A stretch of DNA of 64,000 nt from Georgenia muralis (GTDB taxonomy: Bacteria > Actinomycetota > Actinomycetes > Actinomycetales > Actinomycetaceae): positions 2,480,001-2,544,000 of the forward strand of contig NZ_RKRA01000001.1 of assembly GCF_003814705.1 (NCBI RefSeq), given 5' to 3'. The translations under genes and the position numbers were made by a program. Positions 45,850 through 53,730 of the stretch are shown here, one piece after another. The notes beneath the pieces are model-generated. The model was not told where the DNA came from. It ran no database searches and worked only from the letters and a program-made list of their open reading frames with translations. Each line of letters starts with the position of its first letter. Positions within the stretch are counted from its first letter, which is position 1.

Positions 45850-46519
45850 CCGCCCCGTCGCCCAGCAGACGCACGTTCCTGCACGCGGTCCTGGCCGGCA
45901 GCGGCGGGGCGACCCTGCTCGCCGTGGCCGGATGCGCCAGCCCCGACCCAGCACAGGGCCCGACCCAGAGCCAGAAACCCACCCCTATGACCCCGACACC
46001 CTCAGGCACCGGGACGCTGCTGGTGTACTTCTCCCGCCCCGGGGAGAACTACTGGTACGGCGAACGTAAGGACCTCGAGGTCGGTAACACCGAGGTCCTG
46101 GCCACGATGATCGCCGACCGCATCGAGTGCGACATCTACCGGATCGAGGCGGTCGAGCCGTACTCGACCGACTACGACGACACCGTCGCGCGCAACGTCC
46201 GCGAGCAGGACCAGGACGCCCGGCCGGCCATCGCCTCGCCCCTGACCGACGTCAGCGGATACGACATCCTCGCCAGCCCCATCTGGAACGTCCGGCCCCC
46301 GATGATCATGTCCACGTTCGTCGAGTCCGTCCCCCTGGACGACAAGCGCGTGCTGCCCGTCACCACCCACGCAATGAGCGGGCTGGGACGAGCCGCCGAG
46401 GTGTACACGGAGCTGGCGGCCGACGCCACGATCGGTGGCTCGCCGTGCGAGGCGAGGAAGTCGCCGACGACGGCCCCGACCTCGACCGATGGCTGCGCGA
46501 GGTCACGCCAGTGGCGTGA
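45846..46519 (+). pseudogene. Flavodoxin-like lipoprotein, frameshifted near the 3' end
   Basis: Starts inside the regulator stop. Tat-type signal SRRTFL with lipobox VAGC, then a flavodoxin domain with TLLVYFSRPGENYWYG and SPIWNVRPPMIMSTFVE. At about 46438 the frame loses one base: the continuation expected after DATIGG is found in the neighbouring frame as LAVRGEEVADDGPDLDRWL ending at 46519. In the original frame the protein runs on with unrelated sequence to 46565. A single-base deletion, real or in the assembly, explains this. Confidence 0.8.
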
Positions 46520-46601
46520 TCGACCCGACTCGCCTCACTGGGTCCGTCGCCCCGCCCCGGCCTGAACATCACCGCAAAGGTCAACCCGTCAGGAGCACCT
46601 C

Positions 46602-46631
46602 GTGGACAAGCGCACCCTCGGTACCACCGGA
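46602..46631 (+). pseudogene. First ten codons of a third aldo/keto reductase, then truncated
   Basis: AGGAG ribosome binding site, then GTG and codons for MDKRTLGTTG, the conserved opening of AKR proteins (compare TRTLGRTG in the gene at 43.8 kb). After this the similarity stops abruptly. An AKR gene following the flavodoxin has been cut here, marking the left junction of the toxin-antitoxin segment. Confidence 0.6.
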
Positions 46632-46698
46632 CGAACATCTACATCTAGAAGGCATGAACGCAGTCTGCCCAGCCGACCCAGAGCAGGCGGCCGAACGT

Positions 46699-46711
46699 CC
46701 GGTCATGCCGC
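46699..46711 (+). repeat. 13-bp island repeat CCGGTCATGCCGC, copy 1
   Basis: Exact copies recur at 52344 and 53020, and a shorter related form (ATGCCGC then GTCCGCGCGGT) starts the 380-bp repeat at 47286. Confidence 0.7.
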
Positions 46712-46721
46712 GCTGCGCGCG

Positions 46722-47000
46722 TCAGGCGACCTTGCTGCCGTAGCGCTGCCGGGCAGCTTCACCGGTAGTTCCAACTAGAGAGCCGATCGCGGACCAGGGC
46801 ATACCGGACTCGCGGGCAGCACGGACCGCCTCGAGCAGGTGACGCTCGGCCTCCGACCGCTCGGCGACCGCGGCGCGCAGCATCGAAACCGCGCCCGCGT
46901 CCAGCTCATCAGCAGGGTTCGGTTCGTAAGCCTCGAACCGTGCGGCCAGCTCGTCGGCGTGGGCCAAGATCTCTTCAACTGTGCGCGGCATGTGCATCAC
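46722..47000 (-). CDS. Putative antitoxin / small DNA-binding protein of a two-gene module
   Basis: 92 residues. Helical throughout; C-terminal ESGMPWSAIGSLVGTTGEAARQRYG (about 65-89) looks like a sigma-type helix-turn-helix. Overlaps the upstream small gene by 4 bp (ATGA). Layout and size suggest a toxin-antitoxin pair in reverse order (toxin first), but I do not recognise a characterised family. Confidence 0.55.
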   Translation of the reverse strand: MMHMPRTVEEILAHADELAARFEAYEPNPADELDAGAVSMLRAAVAERSEAERHLLEAVRAARESGMPWSAIGSLVGTTGEAARQRYGSKVA

Positions 47001-47227
47001 CTCAGGAACTTCTCTCTGGCCACCATCGCGTGGACGATGACGTCGGTCTGCTCGCCGTCGACGTAGCCGACCTCCAAGAAGATCGCCGCCCGGTTCGGGC
47101 CGACGATCATGGTGAACCCGTCACCCAGGTCCCAGACCCGGACAGGATTTCGGTAGGCGTGGAGGATGTCGGCCTCTCCCAGTCCGTGCTTGAGTGCGGA
47201 CCGGGCGATGATCGGTTCATCCCGCAC
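46997..47227 (-). CDS. Putative toxin of a two-gene module
   Basis: 76 residues from GTG: HGLGEADILHAYRNPVRVWD, FTMIVGPNRAAIFLEVGYVD, then VIVHAMVAREKFLR. Alternating strands and the final HAM.AR.KFL resemble small BrnT/RelE-like toxins found beside helix-turn-helix partners in actinobacteria. The family assignment is by appearance only. Confidence 0.5.
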   Translation of the reverse strand: MRDEPIIARSALKHGLGEADILHAYRNPVRVWDLGDGFTMIVGPNRAAIFLEVGYVDGEQTDVIVHAMVAREKFLR

Positions 47228-47285
47228 AACGCCAAGGTAACTTGCTCTCTGGGTGGGGTCAATGGCTGTTGCCGGTGCGCGCTCA

Positions 47286-47665
47286 TGCCGCCGTCCGCGC
47301 GGTTCGAGGCACCGGCAGTGCGGTCCCGCGATTTCAGTGACGTTCGTCAGTGCGTTGGACGCGCTTCTGGGGAGTTCCGGCTACCAGGGCTGGGGTTCCG
47401 TGGGCCGGCCGCTGAGGAGGTCATCCGTAGTGGTAGCGACAGGCCGCGACGCGGATCTCGTTGGCGTGGATCTTGTAGACCAGACGGTGCTCGTCGGTGA
47501 TGCGTCGCGACCAGTAGCCGGCGAAGTCGTGCTTGAGTGCTTCCGGCTTTCCAATGCCGTCGTTGCCGTTGCGCTGAATGTCGGTCAGGAGCGTGTTGAT
47601 CCGTCTGAGCACCTTCCGGTCCTGGGCCTGCCACCAGAGGTAGTCCTCCCACGCGTTCTCGTCCC
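47286..47665. repeat. 380-bp direct repeat, copy A
   Basis: Matches 53731-54110 without gaps and with only scattered substitutions. Contains the 3' non-coding tail and nearly all of yoeB. Confidence 0.95.
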
Positions 47666-47678
47666 TGACGAGGAGCAC
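47421..47678 (-). CDS. yoeB: YoeB-family mRNA interferase toxin
   Basis: 85 residues, full family length: ENAWEDYLWWQAQDRKVLRR at the start, GKPEALKHDFAGYWSRRI and EHRLVYKI in the core, and the C-terminal catalytic RYHYG. The usual Trp5 is Arg (LVRDENAW). The GTG start would lie one base after the yefM stop in the uninterrupted operon, but an IS1380 element now separates them by 4.3 kb. The toxin therefore lacks its antitoxin-coupled promoter and may be silent. Confidence 0.9.
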   Translation of the reverse strand: MLLVRDENAWEDYLWWQAQDRKVLRRINTLLTDIQRNGNDGIGKPEALKHDFAGYWSRRITDEHRLVYKIHANEIRVAACRYHYG

Positions 47679-47692
47679 CTCAGCCCTGATCC

Positions 47693-47895
47693 GTAAGTTC
47701 TTGGGTGGCCCGGGAGGGCTGGGTGTGGCTGAGCCTTGATCGCCCGTTGATGGCTCCGATGGATTGGCCGCCCGGTTCCTCCTGGGGCGCCTTGACTGCT
47801 GATTGAGATGCGCGTCCTGGTCGCTGTTTACGGATCTGTCGGCGGGGTGTTCCTTCGGGCCATGGCAATCGCTCGTGTGCTCGAAGGAGGAGTTG
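47693..47895 (+). ncRNA. Candidate IS110 bridge RNA region
   Basis: 203 bp non-coding left end upstream of the transposase, the location of the bridge (seek) RNA in the IS110 group. TTACGGAT at 47828-47835 is complementary to ATCCGTAA, the sequence formed where the two element ends meet on circularisation (ATCC|GTAA), as expected of a donor-binding loop. CCGATGGAT at 47756-47764 is complementary to ATCCATCGG, near the target ATCCACCGA, a possible target loop with mismatches. Folding was not computed. Confidence 0.5.
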
Positions 47896-49110
47896 ATGAA
47901 GCAACGGATCGCGCCCGGGTGGGCTGGTGTCGACGTCGGTAAGGGTCATCACTGGATCTGCCTGATCGACGAGGCCGGCACCACAGTCTGGTCGACGAAG
48001 GTGGTCAACGACGAGGCCGCCATCCTCGACGCGATCGCCGGCGTCCTTGGCCACGCCGACGAGGTCGTCTGGGGAGTAGACGTCACCGGGACCATGTCGG
48101 GACTGCTGCTGGCACTGCTGGCAGCCCACGGTCAGCGGGTGAGATACGTCCCCGGCCGCACGGTGAACCAGATGGCCAGCGCCTACCGCGGTGAGGCCAA
48201 GACCGACGCCCGCGATGCCTACGTCATCGCCGAGACCCTGCGACACCGCGGCGATCTACAGGACGTCGAGGTCGCCACCGCGCTGGTGACCGAGCTGCGG
48301 CTACTGGTGACCCACCGCACCGACCTGGTCGGTGACCGGGTCCGCGTGGTCAACCGGCTCCGCGACGTGCTCAGCGGCTACTTCCCTGCGCTGGAGCGGT
48401 CCTTCGACTACGCCCATAGCCGGGGTGCGTTGGTCCTGCTGACGGGCTACCAGACGCCGCAGGCGATCCGCCGGACGGGTGAGTCGCGGTTGCGGGCATG
48501 GCTGGTCAAGCGGAAGGTGCGCAGCGCCGACCAGATCGCTGCAGCTGCGCTCGGTGCGGCCAAGGCCCAGCAGACCGTCGTGCCCGGGCAGGATGTGGCG
48601 GCCAGCATCGTGGCCGACCTCGCCGCTCAGCTCCTGGCGCTCGGCGCGCGGATCTCCGACCTCGACGCCCGGATCACCACCACCTTCCGCGCGCACCCCC
48701 AGGCCGAGATCATCGAGTCCCTGCCCGGCATGGGACCGATCCTCGGTGCCGAGCTGGTAGCCGCCGCAGGGGACCTTGCCGCCTATGCGAACGCCGGACG
48801 GCTCGCCTCGGCCGCCGGGCTTGTCCCGGTCCCGCGGGACTCTGGCCGGCGCACCGGGAACCTGCACCGGCCGATGCGCTACTCGCGCAAGCTGCGCAGA
48901 GTGTTCTACCTCTCCGCCTCAGCCGCCATGATGCGCGAGGGCCCCAACCGCGACTACTACCTCAAGAAGCGCGGACAAGGCCACGGGCACGTCCAAGCGC
49001 TCATCGCCTTGGCGCGCCGACGCGTCGACGTCCTATGGGCCCTGCTCCGCGACAACCGACCCTTCGAACTCGCCCCACCCTCGCGAGAACCGATGGCCCA
49101 AACGGCTTGA
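47896..49110 (+). CDS. IS110-family transposase (DEDD recombinase)
   Basis: 404 residues with GGAGG 7 bp before the ATG. N-terminal RuvC-like DEDD domain: GVDVGKGHHWICLIDEAG, VVWGVDVTGT, and KTDARDAYVIAE supplying the last two Asp. C-terminal Tnp20 domain: SLPGMGPILGAELVAAAGDL, then RYSRKLRRVFYLSA with the catalytic Ser region. Appears intact and so may be active. Confidence 0.95.
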   Translation: MKQRIAPGWAGVDVGKGHHWICLIDEAGTTVWSTKVVNDEAAILDAIAGVLGHADEVVWGVDVTGTMSGLLLALLAAHGQRVRYVPGRTVNQMASAYRGEAKTDARDAYVIAETLRHRGDLQDVEVATALVTELRLLVTHRTDLVGDRVRVVNRLRDVLSGYFPALERSFDYAHSRGALVLLTGYQTPQAIRRTGESRLRAWLVKRKVRSADQIAAAALGAAKAQQTVVPGQDVAASIVADLAAQLLALGARISDLDARITTTFRAHPQAEIIESLPGMGPILGAELVAAAGDLAAYANAGRLASAAGLVPVPRDSGRRTGNLHRPMRYSRKLRRVFYLSASAAMMREGPNRDYYLKKRGQGHGHVQALIALARRRVDVLWALLRDNRPFELAPPSREPMAQTA

Positions 49111-50470
49111 CAAAGTCATTGAGAATCCACCGATTCTGCCGGGTGGTCGTTGTTCGGGCGGCGTGCTGGGGATGGCGGGTTTGTGGGCGTGGTGGGGCCG
49201 CCGGTCTGTGCCGGCTCTTCCACTCTTGGGTTCCTTGGGTCGTGCCCGTGGGGGCTGGGTGGTCAGGTCGTGGTGGCTGGTGGTGGCCCGGTCGCGGCGG
49301 TGTGGAGGGTGGTCCAGTGCTCGGCCCAGGCCCAGCGGGCGGGCAGGTGCAGGATCAGCCGGCGGCCGGTGGTGGCGATCCGGGCGGGGACGTTGATGAT
49401 CTTCCGGCGCAGGGTGGCCCACCGGGCGGTGGCCATGTCGGCGGCGACGGCGGCGGCGCGGGCGATGTTGAACGCGATCGTCGCCATCGCCACCCAGGCC
49501 GCGTTCGCCGCGTACTTCCCGGACGGCAGGTGCGCCAGGGGCCCGTCCTTGAGCTCGGCGATGACCTGCTCGACGATCGCGTGCCCCCGGTGACGCTGGT
49601 CGGCCTCGATGGTGTCCAGGTCGGAGTTGGTGATGAACGCGTGGTGGCGGTAGGTCGCGAAGAGCTCGCCCTGCTCGCTGCCGTCACCGGCCAGGGGCTG
49701 GAGCCGTCGGACGCGGCGCACGATCAGTCGGCAGGTCACCTGCTCGGCCTTGCGGCGGGAGGTGAACGCGACGAAGGGGACCTCGGCGACCTCGGCGTCG
49801 GAGACCCACCGCTGCTCGGCCTCGTCCCAGACCGCGTGCGGGTACCTGATCGGGGTCCAGGCGTCCTCGCCGATGCCCGCGATGGCCGCCTTGGCCTGGG
49901 GGTTCATCCGCACGGTCACCGAGAACCACACCCCGTGGCGCAGGGCGGTGGCGACGAAGGCGTGGCCGTAGTACGCCGAGTCCGCCCGGCACAGCACCGG
50001 TCCGCTCACGCCCGCGGCGCGGGCGGTCCCCAGGGCCTGGGCGAGGAGCTGGCCGGCGCCGGTGTGCGAGGCGACGTTGCCGCGCCGTAGCCGGGCCCGG
50101 ACGATCACCGGCGCCGCCACCTCCGTGGAGAGAGTGGCGAGCTGGACGTTCAGGCCCCGGACCCCGGAGTAGCCGTACGCCGCGGCCTGCTTGGCGTAGC
50201 CGTGGACCTCCCGGATCGTGTCGTCGACATCGACGAACGCGATGCCCTGCGCCCTCGCGCCGCTGTTCACCAGGGCGGGAACCTGTCGAGCGAGCCCTGC
50301 CAGCAGCGCACCGCTGACCTTGTCGAGCTGCTGGACGTGACCGTGGGTGAACGATCGCAGGAACGTGCCCAACGTCGAGGGTGCCCGGACCCCGTCGAAG
50401 ACCCGGCCCATCCCGCCATGGCGCAACAGGTCCAGGTCTGGAGTGTTCCCGAAAAAGTGGACTCGGGGAA

Positions 50471-51391
50471 TTACGCCGCGAGTTCGTTGATGTGTCGTAA
50501 TCCTAGTTCATACTCTGCTGGTGTCAAATACCCGAGGGTGGAGTGGCGTCGGGCGCGGTTGTAGTACTCCTCGATCCAGGTGAACGTGGCCTTCTTCAGG
50601 TCAGTGATGGCCGGCCAGGGGCGGGTGTGGATAAGTTCCTTCTTGTAGGTCGCGAAGAATGATTCCGCGACGGCATTGTCATAGCAGATACCGGTCCGGC
50701 CCAGCGAGCGGCGGACATGGTGACGCCGGCAGAATTTGTCGAAATCCTTGGACGTGTATTGCGTGCCGCGGTCGCTGTGAAAGATCACCCCCTTGGGTGG
50801 GCGGCGGTGAGCGATGGCCATCTCCAGGGCATCGGTGACCAGCTCGGTGCGCATGTGGTCCGCGAGGGCCCAGCCGATGACCATGCGCGAGTGCAAGTCG
50901 ATGACGGTGGCCAGGTAGGCCCACCCGTCCCAGGTGCGCACGTAGGTGATGTCCCCGCACCAGCGGGTGTTCGGCTCGGCGGCGGTGAAATCCCGGCCGA
51001 TCAGGTCCGGGGCGCCCACGGGGTTCTCGCCGGGCACCGTGGTGCGCTTCCAGGCCTTGGGATGGCGGCCCTTCAGGCCCGCGGCGCGCATCAGCCGCCA
51101 GACCCGCTTGTGGGAGACCTTGTGGCCGGCGGCCGCCAGGTGGGCGCGCAGGCGCCGCACCCCCGGCCGGCCGTTGAGGTGGTCGTAGTGGTGCTTGATC
51201 AACTCGATCAGCTCGGCGTCGGCGACCTCACGGGCCGAGGGGGCCTTGCCGCGCCACTTGTAGTACCCCGAGGTCGACACCCCGAGCTGGTCGCACATGA
51301 ACGACACCGGGAACGCATTCGAGTCAGCCCAGTCCGCGATCGCAGCAAACTTCACCGCTGGTCTTTCGCGAACCAGGTCGCCACTTTTTTT
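50471..51391 (-). CDS. IS3-family transposase OrfB (made as an OrfAB frameshift product)
   Basis: About 305 residues downstream of the slip site. Contains the HTH_21 segment ADAELIELIKHHYDHLNGRP and the rve integrase core: first Asp in RWCGDITYVRTWDGWAYLA, second Asp in IFHSDRGTQYTS, Glu in NAVAESFFATYKKEL (DDE). The frame has no good start of its own, so it is read by a -1 shift from orfA. Ends GLRHINELAA. Confidence 0.92.
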   Translation of the reverse strand, partial: KKSGDLVRERPAVKFAAIADWADSNAFPVSFMCDQLGVSTSGYYKWRGKAPSAREVADAELIELIKHHYDHLNGRPGVRRLRAHLAAAGHKVSHKRVWRLMRAAGLKGRHPKAWKRTTVPGENPVGAPDLIGRDFTAAEPNTRWCGDITYVRTWDGWAYLATVIDLHSRMVIGWALADHMRTELVTDALEMAIAHRRPPKGVIFHSDRGTQYTSKDFDKFCRRHHVRRSLGRTGICYDNAVAESFFATYKKELIHTRPWPAITDLKKATFTWIEEYYNRARRHSTLGYLTPAEYELGLRHINELAA

Positions 51392-51642
51392 GCGAACTCC
51401 GCCTCCATGCGCAGCCGCTTGTTCTCCTCGCGCAGGCGCTCGAGCTCGGCCCGCTCGTCCTCGTTCAACGGACGCTCGGGCTCTTTCCCCTCGTCCCGGG
51501 CCTTCTTCACCCATTTCCCCAATGTCATCTCATGGACGCCGATGCTCCGCGCCACCTCGGCGATCGCTCGGCCATCATTCAGGACCAAACTAACAGCGTT
51601 GGCCTTGTACTCCGGGGTAAAGCTGCGACGGGTTGATCCCAC
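51352..51642 (-). CDS. IS3-family transposase OrfA
   Basis: 96 residues: MGSTRRSFTPEYKANAVSLV, a helix-turn-helix (AIAEVARSIGVHEMTLGKWV), then a leucine-zipper helix LERLREENKRLRMEAEFAKK. Binds the terminal repeats and dimerises with OrfAB. Confidence 0.93.
   Translation of the reverse strand: MGSTRRSFTPEYKANAVSLVLNDGRAIAEVARSIGVHEMTLGKWVKKARDEGKEPERPLNEDERAELERLREENKRLRMEAEFAKKVATWFAKDQR
51384..51391 (-). promoter_or_regulatory. Programmed -1 frameshift site
   Basis: Seven A residues followed by G on the minus strand near the end of orfA (Ala-Lys-Lys codons). Slippage by one base joins orfA to orfB. Confidence 0.8.
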
Positions 51643-52025
51643 GGTCGACTCCCTTCGTTCAGGGAACTCGCGTTACGGACCCCACTGTCCACTTAACCGG
51701 GAACGGTCCAGTCATCGATGGAGTCCGCACCGGCGAGCATCCCGCCGACCACACTCGCCGTCTTCACCCCCGCGTTGGGTGAGGGCACCGTCAACCCCTC
51801 GACCAGGCCGTACAAACCCGCGGACTCCGCCAGCCGCAGGGCCGGGACCAGACCCGCCGCCGACACCAGATTGGACTCATCGAAGACCGGTCGAATCGTG
51901 TGAGAGGGTTTCACTTACGAGATGCCCTTCCGGGTGGTCGGATCTAGACGTCGTAATCCAGATCCTCCCTGCCCAGAAGGGCATTCTCGTTCTACGCCAC
52001 GCTCACCACACCGGTGGATCAGGGC

Positions 52026-52283
52026 TCAGTCGGTCTCGATCAGCTCGTGCGGTTGACCGCGGCCGGCCTCGAGACGCTCCATGGCGTCGAGGAGGCGCCG
52101 GGCGTTGGCCGGGGAACGCATCAGGTAGGCCGTCTCGCGCAGGGACTCGTAGTCCTCGAGTGAGACGATGACGACGGACTCGTGACCCGCACGAGTGATG
52201 ACCACCTCTTCGCGGTCGTTGATGACGCCGTCGAGCACCTCGGCGTAGCGGGCGCGCGACTCGGTGTAACTCATCGTCTTCAC
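52026..52283 (-). CDS. yefM: YefM-family antitoxin
   Basis: 85 residues from GTG with GGAGG upstream: SYTESRARYAEVLDGVINDR, EEVVITRAGHESVVIVSLED and YLMRSPANARRLLDAMERLE. The N-terminal Phd-type domain binds DNA; the C-terminal part would bind YoeB. The stop codon lies in the target duplication of the IS1380 element, which separates it from yoeB at 47.4 kb. A TGTACA-type operator is directly upstream. Confidence 0.95.
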   Translation of the reverse strand: MKTMSYTESRARYAEVLDGVINDREEVVITRAGHESVVIVSLEDYESLRETAYLMRSPANARRLLDAMERLEAGRGQPHELIETD

Positions 52284-52293
52284 AGCAGGCCTC

Positions 52294-52312
52294 CTGTACA
52301 GAAAGCTGTACG
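52294..52312. promoter_or_regulatory. YefM operator
   Basis: CTGTACAG then AAAG then CTGTACG. YefM proteins recognise TGTACA palindromes; the site lies just upstream of the yefM ribosome binding site. Confidence 0.75.
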
Positions 52313-52343
52313 ACAGGCAGCCCCGCGGGACAAGACACAGCAT

Positions 52344-52356
52344 CCGGTCATGCCGC
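52344..52356 (+). repeat. 13-bp island repeat CCGGTCATGCCGC, copy 2
   Basis: Followed by GTCCGCGCGGT, the same continuation as at the start of the 380-bp repeat. Lies upstream of yefM. Confidence 0.7.
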
Positions 52357-52464
52357 GTCCGCGCGGTCGTGCCGACTTCCGGTAGTGGCCGAGCACGCTC
52401 GGGGTGCGCCCAGCGTCTACGCTCCGGAAGAGAGATGGGCGAGCGCACCTAGTGAGGAGCCGAC

Positions 52465-52635
52465 ATGGGCGAGGCGCCGTACGAAGAGCAGCACGGAGCC
52501 AAAGACTTCCGCGAGATGCCAGACCCGGTACGCCTCGAAGACACAGTCACGACGCAGGCCACATCCGACGCACCTGACCCGACCATGGGCCGAGATGCCG
52601 ATACCGAGTGGCTCCTGAAGTACGGCGCAGGCTGA
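52465..52635 (+). CDS. Small acidic protein of 56 residues
   Basis: ATG preceded by GAGGAG; sequence starts MGEAPYEEQHGAKDFREMPD and ends TEWLLKYGAG. Rich in Asp, Glu and Pro, no cysteine, no membrane helix. No family recognised. Good ribosome binding site and absence of an overlapping gene make it plausible. Confidence 0.5.
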   Translation: MGEAPYEEQHGAKDFREMPDPVRLEDTVTTQATSDAPDPTMGRDADTEWLLKYGAG

Positions 52636-52781
52636 CGGGTCAGGTGAGCGCGGCACGCACCACCTCGACAGCCGGGCCGCACCGCTACACCGTCGGCGCT
52701 GGTCGATCGGCGCACGGTCACGCCGCCACGAGTGACCCGCCAGCACCCCGCGACATGTCACGGCGGACATGCGCCTCGGAG

Positions 52782-52970
52782 TTATGGCGCCAACTCCACC
52801 CCGTTCTCTCGCAGGATTCTGATCGCCTTCGGGCCGACCCCGTGGAGAGCCAGTAGCTCTCGTTCGCTCGCGCCCTCGAGGTCGGCGATTACGTAATAGC
52901 CGGCGGCCTCGAGCGCTCGGGCGGCGGGTCGGCCGAGGGCCGCCGGTAGCCCTGCGGACGGCTGCTGCAT
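52782..52970 (-). CDS. Helix-hairpin-helix protein (62 aa)
   Basis: The segment LGRPAARALEAAGYYVIADL followed by LLALHGVGPKAIRILRENGV matches the RNA polymerase alpha-CTD/HhH type fold that binds DNA backbone. Starts at MQQPSAGLP; longer upstream starts are possible. Function unknown. Confidence 0.75.
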   Translation of the reverse strand: MQQPSAGLPAALGRPAARALEAAGYYVIADLEGASERELLALHGVGPKAIRILRENGVELAP

Positions 52971-53019
52971 GCCACACAGTATCGAGACGGACCGGGCAGT
53001 CAGCAAGGTGCTCGGCTTT

Positions 53020-53032
53020 CCGGTCATGCCGC
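53020..53032 (+). repeat. 13-bp island repeat CCGGTCATGCCGC, copy 3
   Basis: Upstream of the Phd/RelE-type module; followed by CCTTCG rather than the longer continuation of copy 2. Confidence 0.7.
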
Positions 53033-53164
53033 CCTTCGAAATCGTGGATGGGCGCGGTCCCCGTGGCAAGCGGCCCCGTCACCGAGCTTTGGTCTGCGGT
53101 GGGCGGACCCTGTTGCCTTCCGAAAAGCGACAGGCCAGCGGGTTGCCGTACGGCTTCTCGAGCG

Positions 53165-53176
53165 CCACAATTGTGG
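53165..53176. promoter_or_regulatory. Probable autoregulatory operator of the Phd/RelE module
   Basis: CCACAATTGTGG is a perfect 12-bp palindrome ending 2 bp before the antitoxin ATG. A repressing antitoxin bound here would block both transcription and initiation. Confidence 0.6.
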
Positions 53177-53178
53177 TC

Positions 53179-53445
53179 ATGAGTATGGAGCCGCTTCGTG
53201 AGGTCCGGGACCACTTCAGTGACGTTGTGGACCGCGTCGAGCGCGAGCACGAGCGGGTGACCGTGACGCGTAACGGTCGTGCCGCTGCTGTCATCGTCAG
53301 CCCAGAGGATCTCGCCGAGCTCGAGGAGACCCTCGCGGTGCTCAGCGACCCGGAAGCCCTCGCGGACATCCGCGAGGCGGACCGCGCGTATGCCGCCGGT
53401 GAAGTGGTGCGCGGCGTTGATGCTGTTCGTGCGTTGCGCCCGTGA
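53179..53445 (+). CDS. Phd/YefM-family antitoxin
   Basis: 88 residues: PLREVRDHFSDVVDRVEREH, ERVTVTRNGRAAAVIVSPED, then a toxin-binding tail to RALRP. No Shine-Dalgarno at a good distance, so it may be leaderless. Overlaps the toxin gene by 4 bp (GTGA), the normal antitoxin-first order. Confidence 0.92.
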   Translation: MSMEPLREVRDHFSDVVDRVEREHERVTVTRNGRAAAVIVSPEDLAELEETLAVLSDPEALADIREADRAYAAGEVVRGVDAVRALRP

Positions 53446-53723
53446 GCGGGTCGGAACCCTATGAGCTGGTCCTGACTCCGCCGGCGATCCGTGCGATCCA
53501 ATTCCGGTTGACCGAAGGCGTGGCGGCGGCCGTCGTCGAGTTCCTCACTGGCGCCCTGGTGGTCAACCCTCGTCGGGTCGGCAAACCGCTGCGCGGCGAT
53601 CTGGCGGGCATCTACGCCGCGCGAAGGGGGACTTACCGGGTGCTCTACCGGATCAACGACGACCAGCGCGAGGTCGTCGTCCTACGCATCGAGCACCGCG
53701 CCGACGCGTACCGGCCTCAGTGA
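53442..53723 (+). CDS. RelE/ParE-superfamily toxin
   Basis: 93 residues from GTG: YELVLTPPAIRAIQFRLTEG, GKPLRGDLAGIYAARRGTYR, then VLYRINDDQREVVVLRIEHR and DAYRPQ. The R.Y..(V/L)YRI core and final I.HR...YR are typical of RelE, an mRNA interferase acting at the ribosome. Confidence 0.92.
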   Translation: MSGSEPYELVLTPPAIRAIQFRLTEGVAAAVVEFLTGALVVNPRRVGKPLRGDLAGIYAARRGTYRVLYRINDDQREVVVLRIEHRADAYRPQ

Positions 53724-53730
53724 TCGGATC

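Larger units (their letters stand above)
47693..49128 (+). mobile_element. IS110-family insertion sequence
   Basis: About 1436 bp. ATCC occurs at both junctions (47689-47692 and 49125-49128), consistent with the core shared by target and element in IS110 transposition. It lacks long terminal inverted repeats. The long left non-coding end and very short right end (18 bp after the stop) place it in the IS110 rather than IS1111 group. It sits inside the left terminal repeat of the IS1380 element. Confidence 0.85.
50439..51710 (-). mobile_element. IS3-family insertion sequence
   Basis: 1272 bp. Terminal repeats TGGACCGTTCCCGG (right end, minus strand) and TGGAGTGTTCCCGA (left end), flanked by the 3-bp target duplication GTC at 50436-50438 and 51711-51713. 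Two overlapping frames, orfA and orfB, are joined by a programmed frameshift site. Inserted in the IS1380 transposase gene. Confidence 0.93.
49263..51914 (-). pseudogene. IS1380-family transposase interrupted by an IS3 element
   Basis: N-terminal part 51711-51914 (GTG start, 68 codons to ...GADSIDD) and C-terminal part 49263-50435 (LDLLRHGGMGRVFDG to the stop). Removing the IS3 element and one GAC duplication restores a continuous frame of 458 residues, the usual size. DDE region visible: FVDVDDTIREVHG, then GPVLCRADSAYYG, and the late Glu in HAIVEQVIAELKDGP. The 152 bp between its stop side and the IS110 end form the IS1380 left end and hold no gene. Confidence 0.9.
47684..52024 (-). mobile_element. 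IS1380-family element carrying nested IS110 and IS3 insertions
   Basis: Outer terminal repeats CCCTGATCC (47684-47692) and GGATCAGGG (52016-52024). The 5-bp target duplication CTCAG lies at 47679-47683 and 52025-52029. Removing the two nested elements leaves about 1.63 kb, normal for IS1380. The transposase is on the minus strand and interrupted by the IS3 element. The left terminal repeat is itself split by the IS110 element and resumes at 49129 with ACCG, as in the right repeat CCCTGATCCACCG. The insertion lies on the yefM stop codon. Confidence 0.88.
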
